Positions 42,268-49,579 of a DNA stretch of 64,000 nucleotides are shown in pieces (position 1 is the first letter of the stretch; each line of letters opens with the position of its first letter). Made by a program: the position numbers and the translations under genes. The stretch comes from JBHIKY01 sp042139015. GTDB taxonomy: Bacteria > Bacillota > Bacilli > Bacillales > Marinococcaceae. The notes beneath the pieces were generated by a model. The model had not been told where the DNA came from. It ran no database searches and saw only the letters and a program-made list of their open reading frames with translations. The stretch covers positions 1-64,000 of the forward strand of contig NZ_JBHIKY010000007.1 of assembly GCF_042139015.1 (NCBI RefSeq). The letters run 5' to 3'.

Positions 42268-43413
42268 TTACGTTAATTTTTTCTTTTTCATTTGATGTTT
42301 TCTATCCAGTCCGATCACTTCTTCATATAAATCTCTCATTTGTTCAGCAGCTCCTGCCCAGCCGAGCTCAGCAATATCCTTGTGAGCATTCAACGCTAGA
42401 CGTTTACGCAAAGTCTCGTCTTCAAACCGGCATACAGTTTTTGTGAAATCTCCATCCTTCTCCGGGTCATAGAGCAGGCCCGTTCGTTCGTCCTCAATCT
42501 GTTCACACGTCGGACCGCTCTTGGCAGCAACAAGAGGCAGACCGGACGCCATCGCTTCCATAATAACAAGCCCGAGAGTTTCTGTGGTTGAAGGAAACAC
42601 AAACACATCTGCAGATGCATATGTTTTAGCCAGCTCCTCCCCATGCATAAACCCTGTAAAAACTGTAGGAGTATCTCGAAAATGATCTTCGAGCGCCTGG
42701 CGGTGCGGTCCGTCTCCTACGATTGCCAGCGAAAACTCATCGGACGCTTCCAATACGGAGCGTACCTTTTCAATTTCCTTTTCAGCGGCAAGTCTGCCGA
42801 CATAAAGCAGCAGCTTTCTTTCCGGCTTTCCGTCCGTCAGCCGATAGCGCATTTCATCATCATAATGATCTGGCCGGAACATGTCTGTATCGACGCCGCG
42901 TTTCCATAAATGGACGTTATAGAAGTTCTTTTCAATCAATTCATCCTGTACCGTTTTTGAAGTACATAAATTTAAATCAGCCTTATTATGAAGCTTCCGG
43001 AAATACCACCAGATCAGCCATTTAAAAGCTCCGAGCCGGTAGTAATCAAGATACTGCGCTACATTCGTATGATAAGAAGCAATTAACGGCAGATTCAGCT
43101 TCTTTGCATAATTCACCCCGGAGAATCCTAATATAGCCGGGTTGACCACATGAACAACATCCGGCCTGTATTCCTCCAAGTGCTTCTTCACAACAGGATG
43201 CGGCAGAGCAAATTGTTTCGAGCGGTAAAAAGGAAGGGTGCGCGCAGGCACCCCTTTAATCTCTATACCTTCGAACTCATATACTCCAAGGTCCGGCGCA
43301 ATTACACGTACGTCGTGACCATCGTCAAGCAGCCAGCGGATGCAGGCGGTTAATCTCGTGACAATTCCATCTGTTGAAGGCAGGAACGTCTCGGTAATTA
43401 TAGCAATTTTCAA
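42268..43413 (-). CDS. sqdX: Sulfoquinovosyltransferase SqdX-like (GT4)
   Basis: A 381-residue GT-B glycosyltransferase predicted to transfer sulfoquinovose from UDP-sulfoquinovose to diacylglycerol, making SQDG at the membrane. Similarity to cyanobacterial SqdX runs through the protein: AIITETFLPSTDGIVTRL, DVVHVVNPAILGFSG, LIASYHTNVAQYLDYY, ADLNLCTSKTVQDEL, LWKRGVDTDMFRP, LLYVGRLAAEKEIE, FVFPSTTETLGLVIMEAMASGLP. A TTG start at 43413, eight bases after GAGGAG, is preferred over GTG 43422, which overlaps that site. It follows sqdB directly, which settles the function beyond the general GT4 label. Confidence 0.88.
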   Translation of the reverse strand: MKIAIITETFLPSTDGIVTRLTACIRWLLDDGHDVRVIAPDLGVYEFEGIEIKGVPARTLPFYRSKQFALPHPVVKKHLEEYRPDVVHVVNPAILGFSGVNYAKKLNLPLIASYHTNVAQYLDYYRLGAFKWLIWWYFRKLHNKADLNLCTSKTVQDELIEKNFYNVHLWKRGVDTDMFRPDHYDDEMRYRLTDGKPERKLLLYVGRLAAEKEIEKVRSVLEASDEFSLAIVGDGPHRQALEDHFRDTPTVFTGFMHGEELAKTYASADVFVFPSTTETLGLVIMEAMASGLPLVAAKSGPTCEQIEDERTGLLYDPEKDGDFTKTVCRFEDETLRKRLALNAHKDIAELGWAGAAEQMRDLYEEVIGLDRKHQMKKKKLT

Positions 43414-43437
43414 CGAGAACACTCCTCGTTCATTTTA

Positions 43438-44586
43438 TTACTTCCACGTAACACTTGGAAGCACATTATCCTTGATGACCCGGTCTTTATATTTTTCAAC
43501 GGTTTTTAAAATATCACGAATTACCTCGTCTGTGAGAAGATGCGGCTCGAGGCCAAGGTCTCTGAGTTTTGTATTTTCTGCATGGAAGAAATGCTCCTCA
43601 AGTTCCACGCGCGGATTGTCATAATGACCGACATTTGTATCGTAACCCTCTTCTTTAGCTACCTTTTGTACCATATTAGCCAAATCAAGCACAGAAAATT
43701 CTTCTGTAAACTGATTGAAAACACGGAATTCCCCTTTATCAGCAGGATGTTCTGCAGCAATTTCAATGCAGCGCACGGTGTCTTCAATGTTCAGGAAACC
43801 GCGGGTTTGTCCGCCTTTTCCGTAAACAGTCAAGTCATGACCAATCGTGGACTGAATAATAAACCGATTGAGAGCAGTACCAAATACTCCATCATAGTCA
43901 AGACGATTGGCAAGTACCGGGTCCATTCTTGTTTCATTAGTATCAAGTCCGTATACAACGCCCTGGTTTAGGTCGGTAGCCCGGATTCCCCAAATCTTGC
44001 AAGTGAACATAATATTATGGCTGTCATGCACCTTTGAAAGATGGTAAAAAGAGTTAGGCTGTTTAGGGTACGGAAGGACATCCCTGCGTCCTTTGTGCTC
44101 TATCTCAATATAGCCCTCTTCAATTTCAATGTTAGGAGTGCCATATTCTCCCATGGTTCCTAGTTTAATTAAATGACAGTCCGGGACATATTCTTTAATT
44201 CCGTAAAGGACATTTAGATTGCCGACTACATTATTTACCTGGGTAAATACTGCATGTTCCCGGTCAATCATAGAGTATGGTGCAGAGCGCTGTTCTGCAA
44301 AATGTACAAATGCTTCCGGCTGCTCTCTTTTTAAAACCTCGCGGAGAAAGTCATAATGATTCAAATCTCCATCATATGTACGAATTTCCTTGCCAGTTAG
44401 TTCTTTCCATTTATTTACTCTTTCTTCTAAAGAAGCAATCGGAGTAATAGAGTTGGAGCGCAGCTCCTCATCCCACTTTCTTCTCATCATATTATCAATA
44501 ATGGATACATCGTGGCCCTGCTTCGATAAGTATAGAGCTGTCGGCCACCCACAAAAGCCGTCTCCACCTGCTACAATAATTTTCAA
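43438..44586 (-). CDS. sqdB: UDP-sulfoquinovose synthase (SqdB)
   Basis: A 382-residue NAD-dependent short-chain dehydrogenase/epimerase that makes UDP-sulfoquinovose from UDP-glucose and sulfite. The match to plant SQD1 and bacterial SqdB is very strong: GGDGFCGWPTALYLSKQG, FAEQRSAPYSMIDR, LIKLGTMGEYGTPNIEIEEG, YPKQPNSFYHLSKVHDSHN with the catalytic Tyr-x3-Lys, WGIRATDLNQGVVYG, YGKGGQTRGFL, RVFNQFTEEFSV and the ending LPSVTWK. GGAGG sits eight bases before TTG 44586, so TTG is taken as the start; ATG 44592 is only two bases from that site. First gene of sqdB-sqdX-gtrA. Confidence 0.95.
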   Translation of the reverse strand: MKIIVAGGDGFCGWPTALYLSKQGHDVSIIDNMMRRKWDEELRSNSITPIASLEERVNKWKELTGKEIRTYDGDLNHYDFLREVLKREQPEAFVHFAEQRSAPYSMIDREHAVFTQVNNVVGNLNVLYGIKEYVPDCHLIKLGTMGEYGTPNIEIEEGYIEIEHKGRRDVLPYPKQPNSFYHLSKVHDSHNIMFTCKIWGIRATDLNQGVVYGLDTNETRMDPVLANRLDYDGVFGTALNRFIIQSTIGHDLTVYGKGGQTRGFLNIEDTVRCIEIAAEHPADKGEFRVFNQFTEEFSVLDLANMVQKVAKEEGYDTNVGHYDNPRVELEEHFFHAENTKLRDLGLEPHLLTDEVIRDILKTVEKYKDRVIKDNVLPSVTWK

Positions 44587-44601
44587 CGTCATTACCTCCA
44601 C

Positions 44602-44892
44602 ATTTTACATTATCATTTATATTATACAGTTCGAAAACAAATTTTCCGACTGTTTTTACTGATTTGCCACAATTTCATAGAATCTTTCACAGCCTCAGCT
44701 TGTATCTTCTAAATATCCCTATTAATATGAAGTAACTACGTATTTCTAACCAAACAAAAGGTATCACGTTCTACTGCTTTTAGCAAATCATACCTAACTA
44801 TGTATAACAAATGGGTCTCATCTTAATTATTACCTGAAAAACTACAGGACACGCTGTCCGGGGAAAGGGTTAAACTGCAGGCTGCTGGACAC
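44602..44892. other. Intergenic region upstream of sqdB
   Basis: About 290 bases without a gene. On the minus strand a consensus TATAAT (44626-44621) lies about 20 bases before the sqdB ribosome-binding site but its -35 (TCGGAA) is poor, so an activator or another sigma factor may be needed. A small GGACACGCTGTCC hairpin is near 44850. Confidence 0.45.
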
Positions 44893-44926
44893 AAAAAAAC
44901 TGCTCTTATTGTGTAAGAGCAGTCTT
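44893..44926 (-). terminator. Terminator of the YflT-like stress gene
   Basis: On the minus strand GACTGCTCTTA CACAA TAAGAGCAGT followed by seven T residues, a strong intrinsic terminator. Confidence 0.9.
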
Positions 44927-44944
44927 CCGCTGTTACGATTTTTA

Positions 44945-45289
44945 TTACAAGGACAAACTATTCGGTGCATCCTTCACAATAACAATCACTTTTCCTTCAT
45001 CGAGCTTATTCTCGAGTTCTTCTGCCTGGTTCTCAGTATAACCAAGTTCTTCAAACTTAGCCCTGAGTTCATCGCCCTTCTTTCGAAAGATGTTCTTGAC
45101 GCTTGTGCTCAGCCCTGTTTCCTTCGCGCCTACCTTGTTTGCATCCGCCCTGTCTGCTACGCGCTGGGTGTGATCATCGTCATGTGAAATTACAAAAATA
45201 TTATCCTCGTGAATATCTTTGGATTTTAAAAGTTGCACAGCCCCTACTGCTTCTTCATCATTTGAAAACTCTTTATAAAATGGGGTCAT
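44945..45289 (-). CDS. General stress protein, YflT/GSP17M family
   Basis: A 114-residue soluble acidic protein. Seen: FSNDEEAVGAVQLLKSKDIHEDNIFVISHDDD, then TGLSTSVKNIFRKKGDELRAKFEELGYTENQAEELENKLDEGKVIVIVKD, the layout of YflT/GSP17M domains, whose molecular role is unknown. AGGAGG precedes the ATG. A good SigB promoter lies at 45314-45339, which agrees with the SigB-dependent expression of its relatives. Monocistronic. Confidence 0.85.
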   Translation of the reverse strand: MTPFYKEFSNDEEAVGAVQLLKSKDIHEDNIFVISHDDDHTQRVADRADANKVGAKETGLSTSVKNIFRKKGDELRAKFEELGYTENQAEELENKLDEGKVIVIVKDAPNSLSL

Positions 45290-45313
45290 TTTATCGCCTC
45301 CTGGTAATTGAAA

Positions 45314-45339
45314 ATACCCGGACTTCTATTAACTAAAAC
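45314..45339 (-). promoter_or_regulatory. SigB-type promoter of the YflT-like gene
   Basis: On the minus strand GTTTTA (45339-45334), 14-base spacer and a perfect GGGTAT (45319-45314). The SigB consensus is GTTTAA-N12-15-GGGTAT. Confidence 0.75.
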
Positions 45340-45366
45340 ATCTTCCATACAAAGAATTTCCGGAAG

Positions 45367-46380
45367 CTAACCTCCGATGTACATCTGGTACAGCTGTCTG
45401 GCTTTCGTTTTATCATTTACTCCGTGGATCATGACGCGGCCATCTGAAAAAATAACTACTTTTTTATTTTCAAGCAGTAACACAAGTAAATGATCATTTT
45501 CTTTCTGAACAAAAGATTGATACCTTTTCTTTAAATCCTGTAAAGAAAGTACTTGATTTGCAGCAGGCCTGATTTGAACAGCTTCCCTTCCGCACATCAT
45601 TTCTGTCTTTGTCCAATGACTGTAATCGAGGTAAGGATACACGGCTTTTTCACTGCAGCTAGGGCATTCAGAGTTTCTCAAACCGTTTACGTTCACTTCA
45701 GAAAATTCATTCTTCCAAAGATCAAAGGAGAACAAAGTGGGCCGCAGCGCAGCAAGGTTACCTGTTAACAGCTTCATAGCTTCTGTCGTCTGATGGGCGC
45801 TGACCATCTGCACTGCAGGGGCGATTATACCAGCTGTATCACAAGTTTCCCCATCTAATGGGATATCCTCCATTAAACAGTGCAGGCAAGGCGTAATACC
45901 TGGCCTAATTGTTAATGTTAGTCCATAGCTTCCAATACATGCCCCGTATATCCATGGGATATTGTGCTTTTGGCAGAAGTCATTCACGAGCATCCTGGTC
46001 TCAAAATTATCAAGTGCGTCGATGATAAGATCACAGGTGGTAACAGTTTCCAAAAAAGCGATATCTGCTTCCCCAATTATCGCATTAATAGTGATATTAC
46101 TATTAATCTCGCGGAGCCGTTTTTCTGCGGCTGCAGCTTTGGGGATAGTGCCCGCTGCGTCGTTTTCTGTATAAAGCTGCTGACGGTTCAGGTTGCTGAA
46201 TTCAACGTAATCCCGGTCAATAATAGTGATGCTTCCTACCCCAGCACGTACGAGGGTTTCTGCTGCACTGCTTCCAAGCGCCCCGGCCCCGATAATCACT
46301 ACTTCTGCCTTCTGCAGCTTTCTTTGACCGTCAGCTCCTATTCCGGAAAACAATTCCTGCCTTGAATATCTTTCTCTCAA
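45367..46380 (-). CDS. thiF: ThiF/MoeB/HesA-family adenylyltransferase
   Basis: A 337-residue E1-like enzyme that adenylates the C-terminal glycine of ThiS so that sulfur can be loaded. Seen: VVIIGAGALGSSAAETLVRAGVGSITIIDRDYVEFSNLNRQ (ATP site), IIDALDNFETR, and two CxxC pairs, CLHC and CPSC, that bind zinc. A C-terminal segment of about 80 residues has no rhodanese cysteine. Its start overlaps the thiG stop by four bases. MoeB function is an alternative, but the thi operon decides for ThiF. Confidence 0.9.
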   Translation of the reverse strand: MRERYSRQELFSGIGADGQRKLQKAEVVIIGAGALGSSAAETLVRAGVGSITIIDRDYVEFSNLNRQQLYTENDAAGTIPKAAAAEKRLREINSNITINAIIGEADIAFLETVTTCDLIIDALDNFETRMLVNDFCQKHNIPWIYGACIGSYGLTLTIRPGITPCLHCLMEDIPLDGETCDTAGIIAPAVQMVSAHQTTEAMKLLTGNLAALRPTLFSFDLWKNEFSEVNVNGLRNSECPSCSEKAVYPYLDYSHWTKTEMMCGREAVQIRPAANQVLSLQDLKKRYQSFVQKENDHLLVLLLENKKVVIFSDGRVMIHGVNDKTKARQLYQMYIGG

Positions 46381-47144
46381 AGTCTGCTCATTCCTTCAGC
46401 CGGACTGCTTGCCTGAGCATAAAATTTCTTATCTATCCGTCCTGCTTCATATCCGAGTCTACCGGCTTCCACTGCATATTTCATTGCTTCTGCCATCTTT
46501 TCTGGAACTTCTGCACCGGACACTGCAGTGTTTAAGAGAATGCCGTCTGCCCCAAGCTCCATTGCGTAGGAAGCATCTTTGGGACTTCCAATGCCGGCAT
46601 CCACAATTACCGGCACTTCTGCCTGCTCGATAATATGAGACAGATTATAAGGATTTATAATACCAAGACCTGTTCCGATCGGGGAAGCTCCCGGCATGAT
46701 TGCATGCACCCCAAGTTCTTGAAGCTTTCTTGCCAGCACTACATCATCAGACGTATATGGCAGCACCGTGTAGCCTTCTTTAAGAAGTATTTCAGAAGCT
46801 TTCAATGTCTCCACTGGATCGGGAAGTAGTGTTTTATCACAGCCTATAACCTCGACTTTAATCATATCGCACATATTCGCTGCATCTGCCATTTTTGCAA
46901 TTCTTACTGCTTCATCAGCTGTTTTTGCTCCCGCTGTATTAGGCAGAAGGCGGAAACCCGACAGATCCATTTCTTCGAAAGGATCCGGCTGAGAGGTATC
47001 GAATATATTCATTCTTCTTACGGCAAATGTCAGCACCTCCGTTTCCGACTTCTGTACTGAGCACCTCTGAATCTCTGCATTTTCATATTTTCCTGTTCCT
47101 AAAAATAATCGTGAATTAAAAGAATATGGCCCAATGTTTAACAT
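46377..47144 (-). CDS. thiG: Thiazole synthase (ThiG)
   Basis: A 255-residue TIM-barrel enzyme that builds the thiazole ring from deoxyxylulose phosphate, dehydroglycine and ThiS thiocarboxylate. Seen: SRLFLGTGKY, ETEVLTFAVRRMNI, LLPNTAGAKTADEAVRIA, MIKVEVIGCDKTLLPD with the Schiff-base lysine, VDAGIGSPKDASYAMELGADGILLNTAVSGA (family order). Sits between thiS and thiF in the TPP-controlled operon. Confidence 0.95.
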   Translation of the reverse strand: MLNIGPYSFNSRLFLGTGKYENAEIQRCSVQKSETEVLTFAVRRMNIFDTSQPDPFEEMDLSGFRLLPNTAGAKTADEAVRIAKMADAANMCDMIKVEVIGCDKTLLPDPVETLKASEILLKEGYTVLPYTSDDVVLARKLQELGVHAIMPGASPIGTGLGIINPYNLSHIIEQAEVPVIVDAGIGSPKDASYAMELGADGILLNTAVSGAEVPEKMAEAMKYAVEAGRLGYEAGRIDKKFYAQASSPAEGMSRL

Positions 47145-47150
47145 AAAAAT

Positions 47151-47354
47151 TCACCCTCCTCCTACAAAATGGACAATCTCAAGAATATCTCCTTCTTCAA
47201 CAGCTTCATCCGCATGCTCATCTTTTTTCAGTACTGTGCCATTACGTTCCACCACTGCTTTTTTCCCTGATAAATGAAGATGTTCTAATAGACCGCTCAC
47301 GCTGTCTGCTGAGTCCGGCAAATTCTGCTTTACACCATTAATGGTAACTTCCAA
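47151..47354 (-). CDS. thiS: Sulfur carrier protein ThiS
   Basis: A 67-residue ubiquitin-like carrier. Seen: VTINGVKQNLPDSADSVSGLLEHL, the AVERNG segment and the C-terminus DILEIVHFVGGG, ending in glycines that become the thiocarboxylate. The TTG at 47354 is taken as start because GGAAAGGAAG precedes it; longer versions of the frame would run through thiO. It overlaps the end of thiO by 17 bases. Confidence 0.9.
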   Translation of the reverse strand: MEVTINGVKQNLPDSADSVSGLLEHLHLSGKKAVVERNGTVLKKDEHADEAVEEGDILEIVHFVGGG

Positions 47355-48486
47355 TGCGATCTTCCTTTCCTTCGATAGTTCTTTTCGGGCAAAAAGCGGA
47401 TTTCCAGTCTGAACGGACGGGTTTTCCATCGATCATATCCGCCATCCATTCCCCTGTAACAGCGGAGAGTAGAATACCGTTTCTGTAGTGGCCTGCCGCC
47501 AGCCATAATCCTTTCTGTCCGTAAGCTCCCAGATATGGCATACCATCCGCTGTCTGTGGTCTCACTCCTGCCCATGCCCGGCCCCACTCGGCTCTTTCAA
47601 ATGCAGGAACAAGGCTGCAGGCTTTGCGGAGCAGAGTTTGCACGGCTTCTGCCATAACTTTTTTATCCATGTGTCCCTCCCGTTCCGTGGCACCGATAAT
47701 AACCGATCCGTCTGCCTTAGGAACGATATAAAAGTCGCTGGCATGAATGGTGGAACGGATCACACTCCGCTCAGGTATTAGTGACACACATTCGCCTTTT
47801 ACTGGGATCATCTGTGGAACTGGTGCTTTATCTTTATTCAGCAGACTTTCGGACCACGCGCCTGCTGCGACCACCACATGCGGAGCGTAAACAGGCCCGT
47901 AACAGGTCTCTACGCCAGTGGTTCTGCCATTATCTTCTATTAATCTGTCAGCGCTAATATACTCCTGCAGGTCAGCCCCGATATTCGCTGCCGCCCGTGC
48001 CAGAGCTTTTGTCCAGTCAGGAGCCTTTACCTGTCCATCCTGAGGAATATAAAGAGCTCCCTGAATTCTTCCCTTGATTTCAGGCTCCCGATGGAGGACT
48101 TCCTCTGCATTCAACCATTCCACATGCTCTCCTTCAGCTTCCTGTATAACCCTTATCTGTTGAAGCTGAAGGGCTTCTTCCGCTGTCACCGCAACCTTCA
48201 GCATCCCATTCTTAAGGTAGGAAACTGTTAATCCAGAAGCCTTCTCCACTTCCGGTACAAGTTCAGAAAACATATTTCTGCTCGTCCTGGCAAAATCAAA
48301 AAATGCGCCCTTATTCTTTAACTCCGATTGAGCTCCGAGCATACCCGCTGCAGCGCTGGAAGCTTCTTCGGCAATCCTTCCCTTCTCCAGCAGTTTCACT
48401 CTATAGTTCCGTTTAGCCAGCTGGTATGCAATCGAGCAGCCGTTTACTCCTCCACCAATGATAATTACGTCATAGGATTGAATCAA
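47338..48486 (-). CDS. thiO: Glycine oxidase (ThiO)
   Basis: A 382-residue FAD-dependent amine oxidase that converts glycine to the imine used by ThiG. Seen: VIIIGGGVNGCSIAYQLAKRNYRVKLLEKG, the ADP-binding fold, and EWGRAWAGVRPQTADGMPYLG with HYRNGILLSAVTGEWM near the end. Overlaps tenI by four bases and thiS by 17 bases. Confidence 0.93.
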   Translation of the reverse strand: MIQSYDVIIIGGGVNGCSIAYQLAKRNYRVKLLEKGRIAEEASSAAAGMLGAQSELKNKGAFFDFARTSRNMFSELVPEVEKASGLTVSYLKNGMLKVAVTAEEALQLQQIRVIQEAEGEHVEWLNAEEVLHREPEIKGRIQGALYIPQDGQVKAPDWTKALARAAANIGADLQEYISADRLIEDNGRTTGVETCYGPVYAPHVVVAAGAWSESLLNKDKAPVPQMIPVKGECVSLIPERSVIRSTIHASDFYIVPKADGSVIIGATEREGHMDKKVMAEAVQTLLRKACSLVPAFERAEWGRAWAGVRPQTADGMPYLGAYGQKGLWLAAGHYRNGILLSAVTGEWMADMIDGKPVRSDWKSAFCPKRTIEGKEDRIGSYH

Positions 48487-49067
48487 TTTTGACCTTCCTT
48501 TCGCAAAGCGGCAGCTTCTGCACCAGGGTTTTCTGCATAATAAATTCCTGAGAGCACCGCCGCTCCTTTTGCTCCATGAAGAGCTGTTTTTCTGAGGTTG
48601 TCTTTTGTCATTCCACCAATCGCAATTACTGGAATATTGACAGCTGCTGTCACTTCTTGAAGCTTCATTAATCCTCTGGCTGCGACCCCTTGTTTGCTTG
48701 AAGAAGCAAACACATGTCCGAAAAACAGATAATCTGCACCTTGTTTTTCTTTCTCCACAGCAGAAGTAACGCTATGCACAGAAGCACCGTGCAGAACTTT
48801 TCCAGTCAGCTTCCGGATAGGGGAGTGTTCAGGATAATGAATACCGCCAAGATTATATTTTTCAACCAGCTCTGGCTGATTGTTCACTATTATTTTCATT
48901 TTCGGGACATTACTTTGAAGCAGCAGCCGAATTCCAGCTTCTATATCTTTTCTGGACCACTTTTTTTCTCTGATGTGTACAAAATCGACATAATGGTGAG
49001 TCTGCAATGTCACCTCGTGCCATTTTTCTATACTCTGATTTCCTGAAGAAATAGCATGAAGCTGCAC
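48483..49067 (-). CDS. tenI: Thiazole tautomerase (TenI)
   Basis: A 194-residue ThiE-like barrel that isomerises the thiazole product of ThiG. Seen: YVDFVHIREKKWS, MKIIVNNQPELVEKYNLGGIHYPEHS, HGASVHSVTSAVEKEKQGADYLFFGHVFASSSK and PVIAIGGMT (family order). It lacks the pyrophosphate-binding residues of ThiE (INDD/ADGIHxGQxD becomes VNNQ/LGGIHYPEHS), and thiE is encoded elsewhere, so TenI is preferred. The GTG at 49067 follows AAGGGGG; longer forms run into the riboswitch terminator. First gene of tenI-thiO-thiS-thiG-thiF. Confidence 0.9.
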   Translation of the reverse strand: MQLHAISSGNQSIEKWHEVTLQTHHYVDFVHIREKKWSRKDIEAGIRLLLQSNVPKMKIIVNNQPELVEKYNLGGIHYPEHSPIRKLTGKVLHGASVHSVTSAVEKEKQGADYLFFGHVFASSSKQGVAARGLMKLQEVTAAVNIPVIAIGGMTKDNLRKTALHGAKGAAVLSGIYYAENPGAEAAALRKEGQN

Positions 49068-49093
49068 TTTTCTTAATCCCCCTTTTCCGCAGC

Positions 49094-49133
49094 GAAAAAA
49101 AGCCCCTTCCCTGCTGTGAGGAAAGAGGCGGCG
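49094..49133 (-). terminator. Terminator of the tenI-proximal TPP riboswitch
   Basis: On the minus strand GCCTCTTTCC and GGGAAGGGGC pair around a short loop, followed by seven T residues. Confidence 0.8.
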
Positions 49134-49154
49134 GCTGCTGAGTGCATGCTGCAA

Positions 49155-49239
49155 TCACTTTCCTCCGCTGGTTTTTCCAGTTCAGGTTCAAAGAGTTTCA
49201 ACTTCCGTTGATCTCAGCCGGTTAAGGCACCCCTAGTGA
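49155..49239 (-). promoter_or_regulatory. TPP riboswitch, tenI-proximal of a tandem pair
   Basis: On the minus strand: CACTAGGGGTGCC, GGCTGAGATC, CTCTTTGAACCTGAACTGG and ACCAGCGGAGGAAAGTG, the complete set of thi-box blocks. Its terminator at 49094-49133 precedes tenI. Confidence 0.93.
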
Positions 49240-49325
49240 ATAATTAATATTATTTTTACAACTCGAGAACATCTGTACAGAAGAAAAGCATAGCCATAGT
49301 ACATTCAAAACTTAAGAAAACAAAA

Positions 49326-49357
49326 AAACCATCCCTCAGGAAAACGGGGACGGGACT
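49326..49357 (-). terminator. Terminator of the upstream TPP riboswitch
   Basis: On the minus strand CCGTCCC and GGGATGG pair (one G-T) around an 11-base loop, followed by seven T residues. It lies between the two aptamers, so each aptamer has its own terminator. Confidence 0.78.
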
Positions 49358-49381
49358 TCACAAACTCTCCTAAAAAGGACC

Positions 49382-49470
49382 GTACCAACATTCCCTCCGC
49401 TAGTATCAACTAGATCAGGTTCAAAGGGACCAGAATTCTCTGTCTCAGTCAAAAGACGCCCCCAGTGGTT
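49382..49470 (-). promoter_or_regulatory. TPP riboswitch, promoter-proximal of a tandem pair
   Basis: On the minus strand: ACCACTGGGGGCGTC, GACTGAGACAG, CCCTTTGAACCTGATCTAG and ACTAGCGGAGGGAATGTTGGT. All conserved blocks are present; P1 ends are ACCA and TGGT. Same orientation as the copy at 49155, 140 bases apart. Confidence 0.92.
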
Positions 49471-49482
49471 ATATTATCTAAA

Positions 49483-49511
49483 ATTTTATAGGAAAATTTG
49501 TTCTATGTCAA
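49483..49511 (-). promoter_or_regulatory. Promoter of the tandem-riboswitch tenI operon
   Basis: On the minus strand a perfect TTGACA (49511-49506), 17-base spacer and TAAAAT (49488-49483), shortly before the first aptamer. Confidence 0.7.
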
Positions 49512-49579
49512 TCGCTTCCAAGATTCGTCCTCTATTGCTAGAATGCTAGATAGAACAAGTTTATAAGGAAGTGACATCC

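Noticed and set aside
48483..49067. A second ThiE
   Set aside because: It lacks the ThiE pyrophosphate-site residues and lies in a thiazole operon, so TenI fits better.
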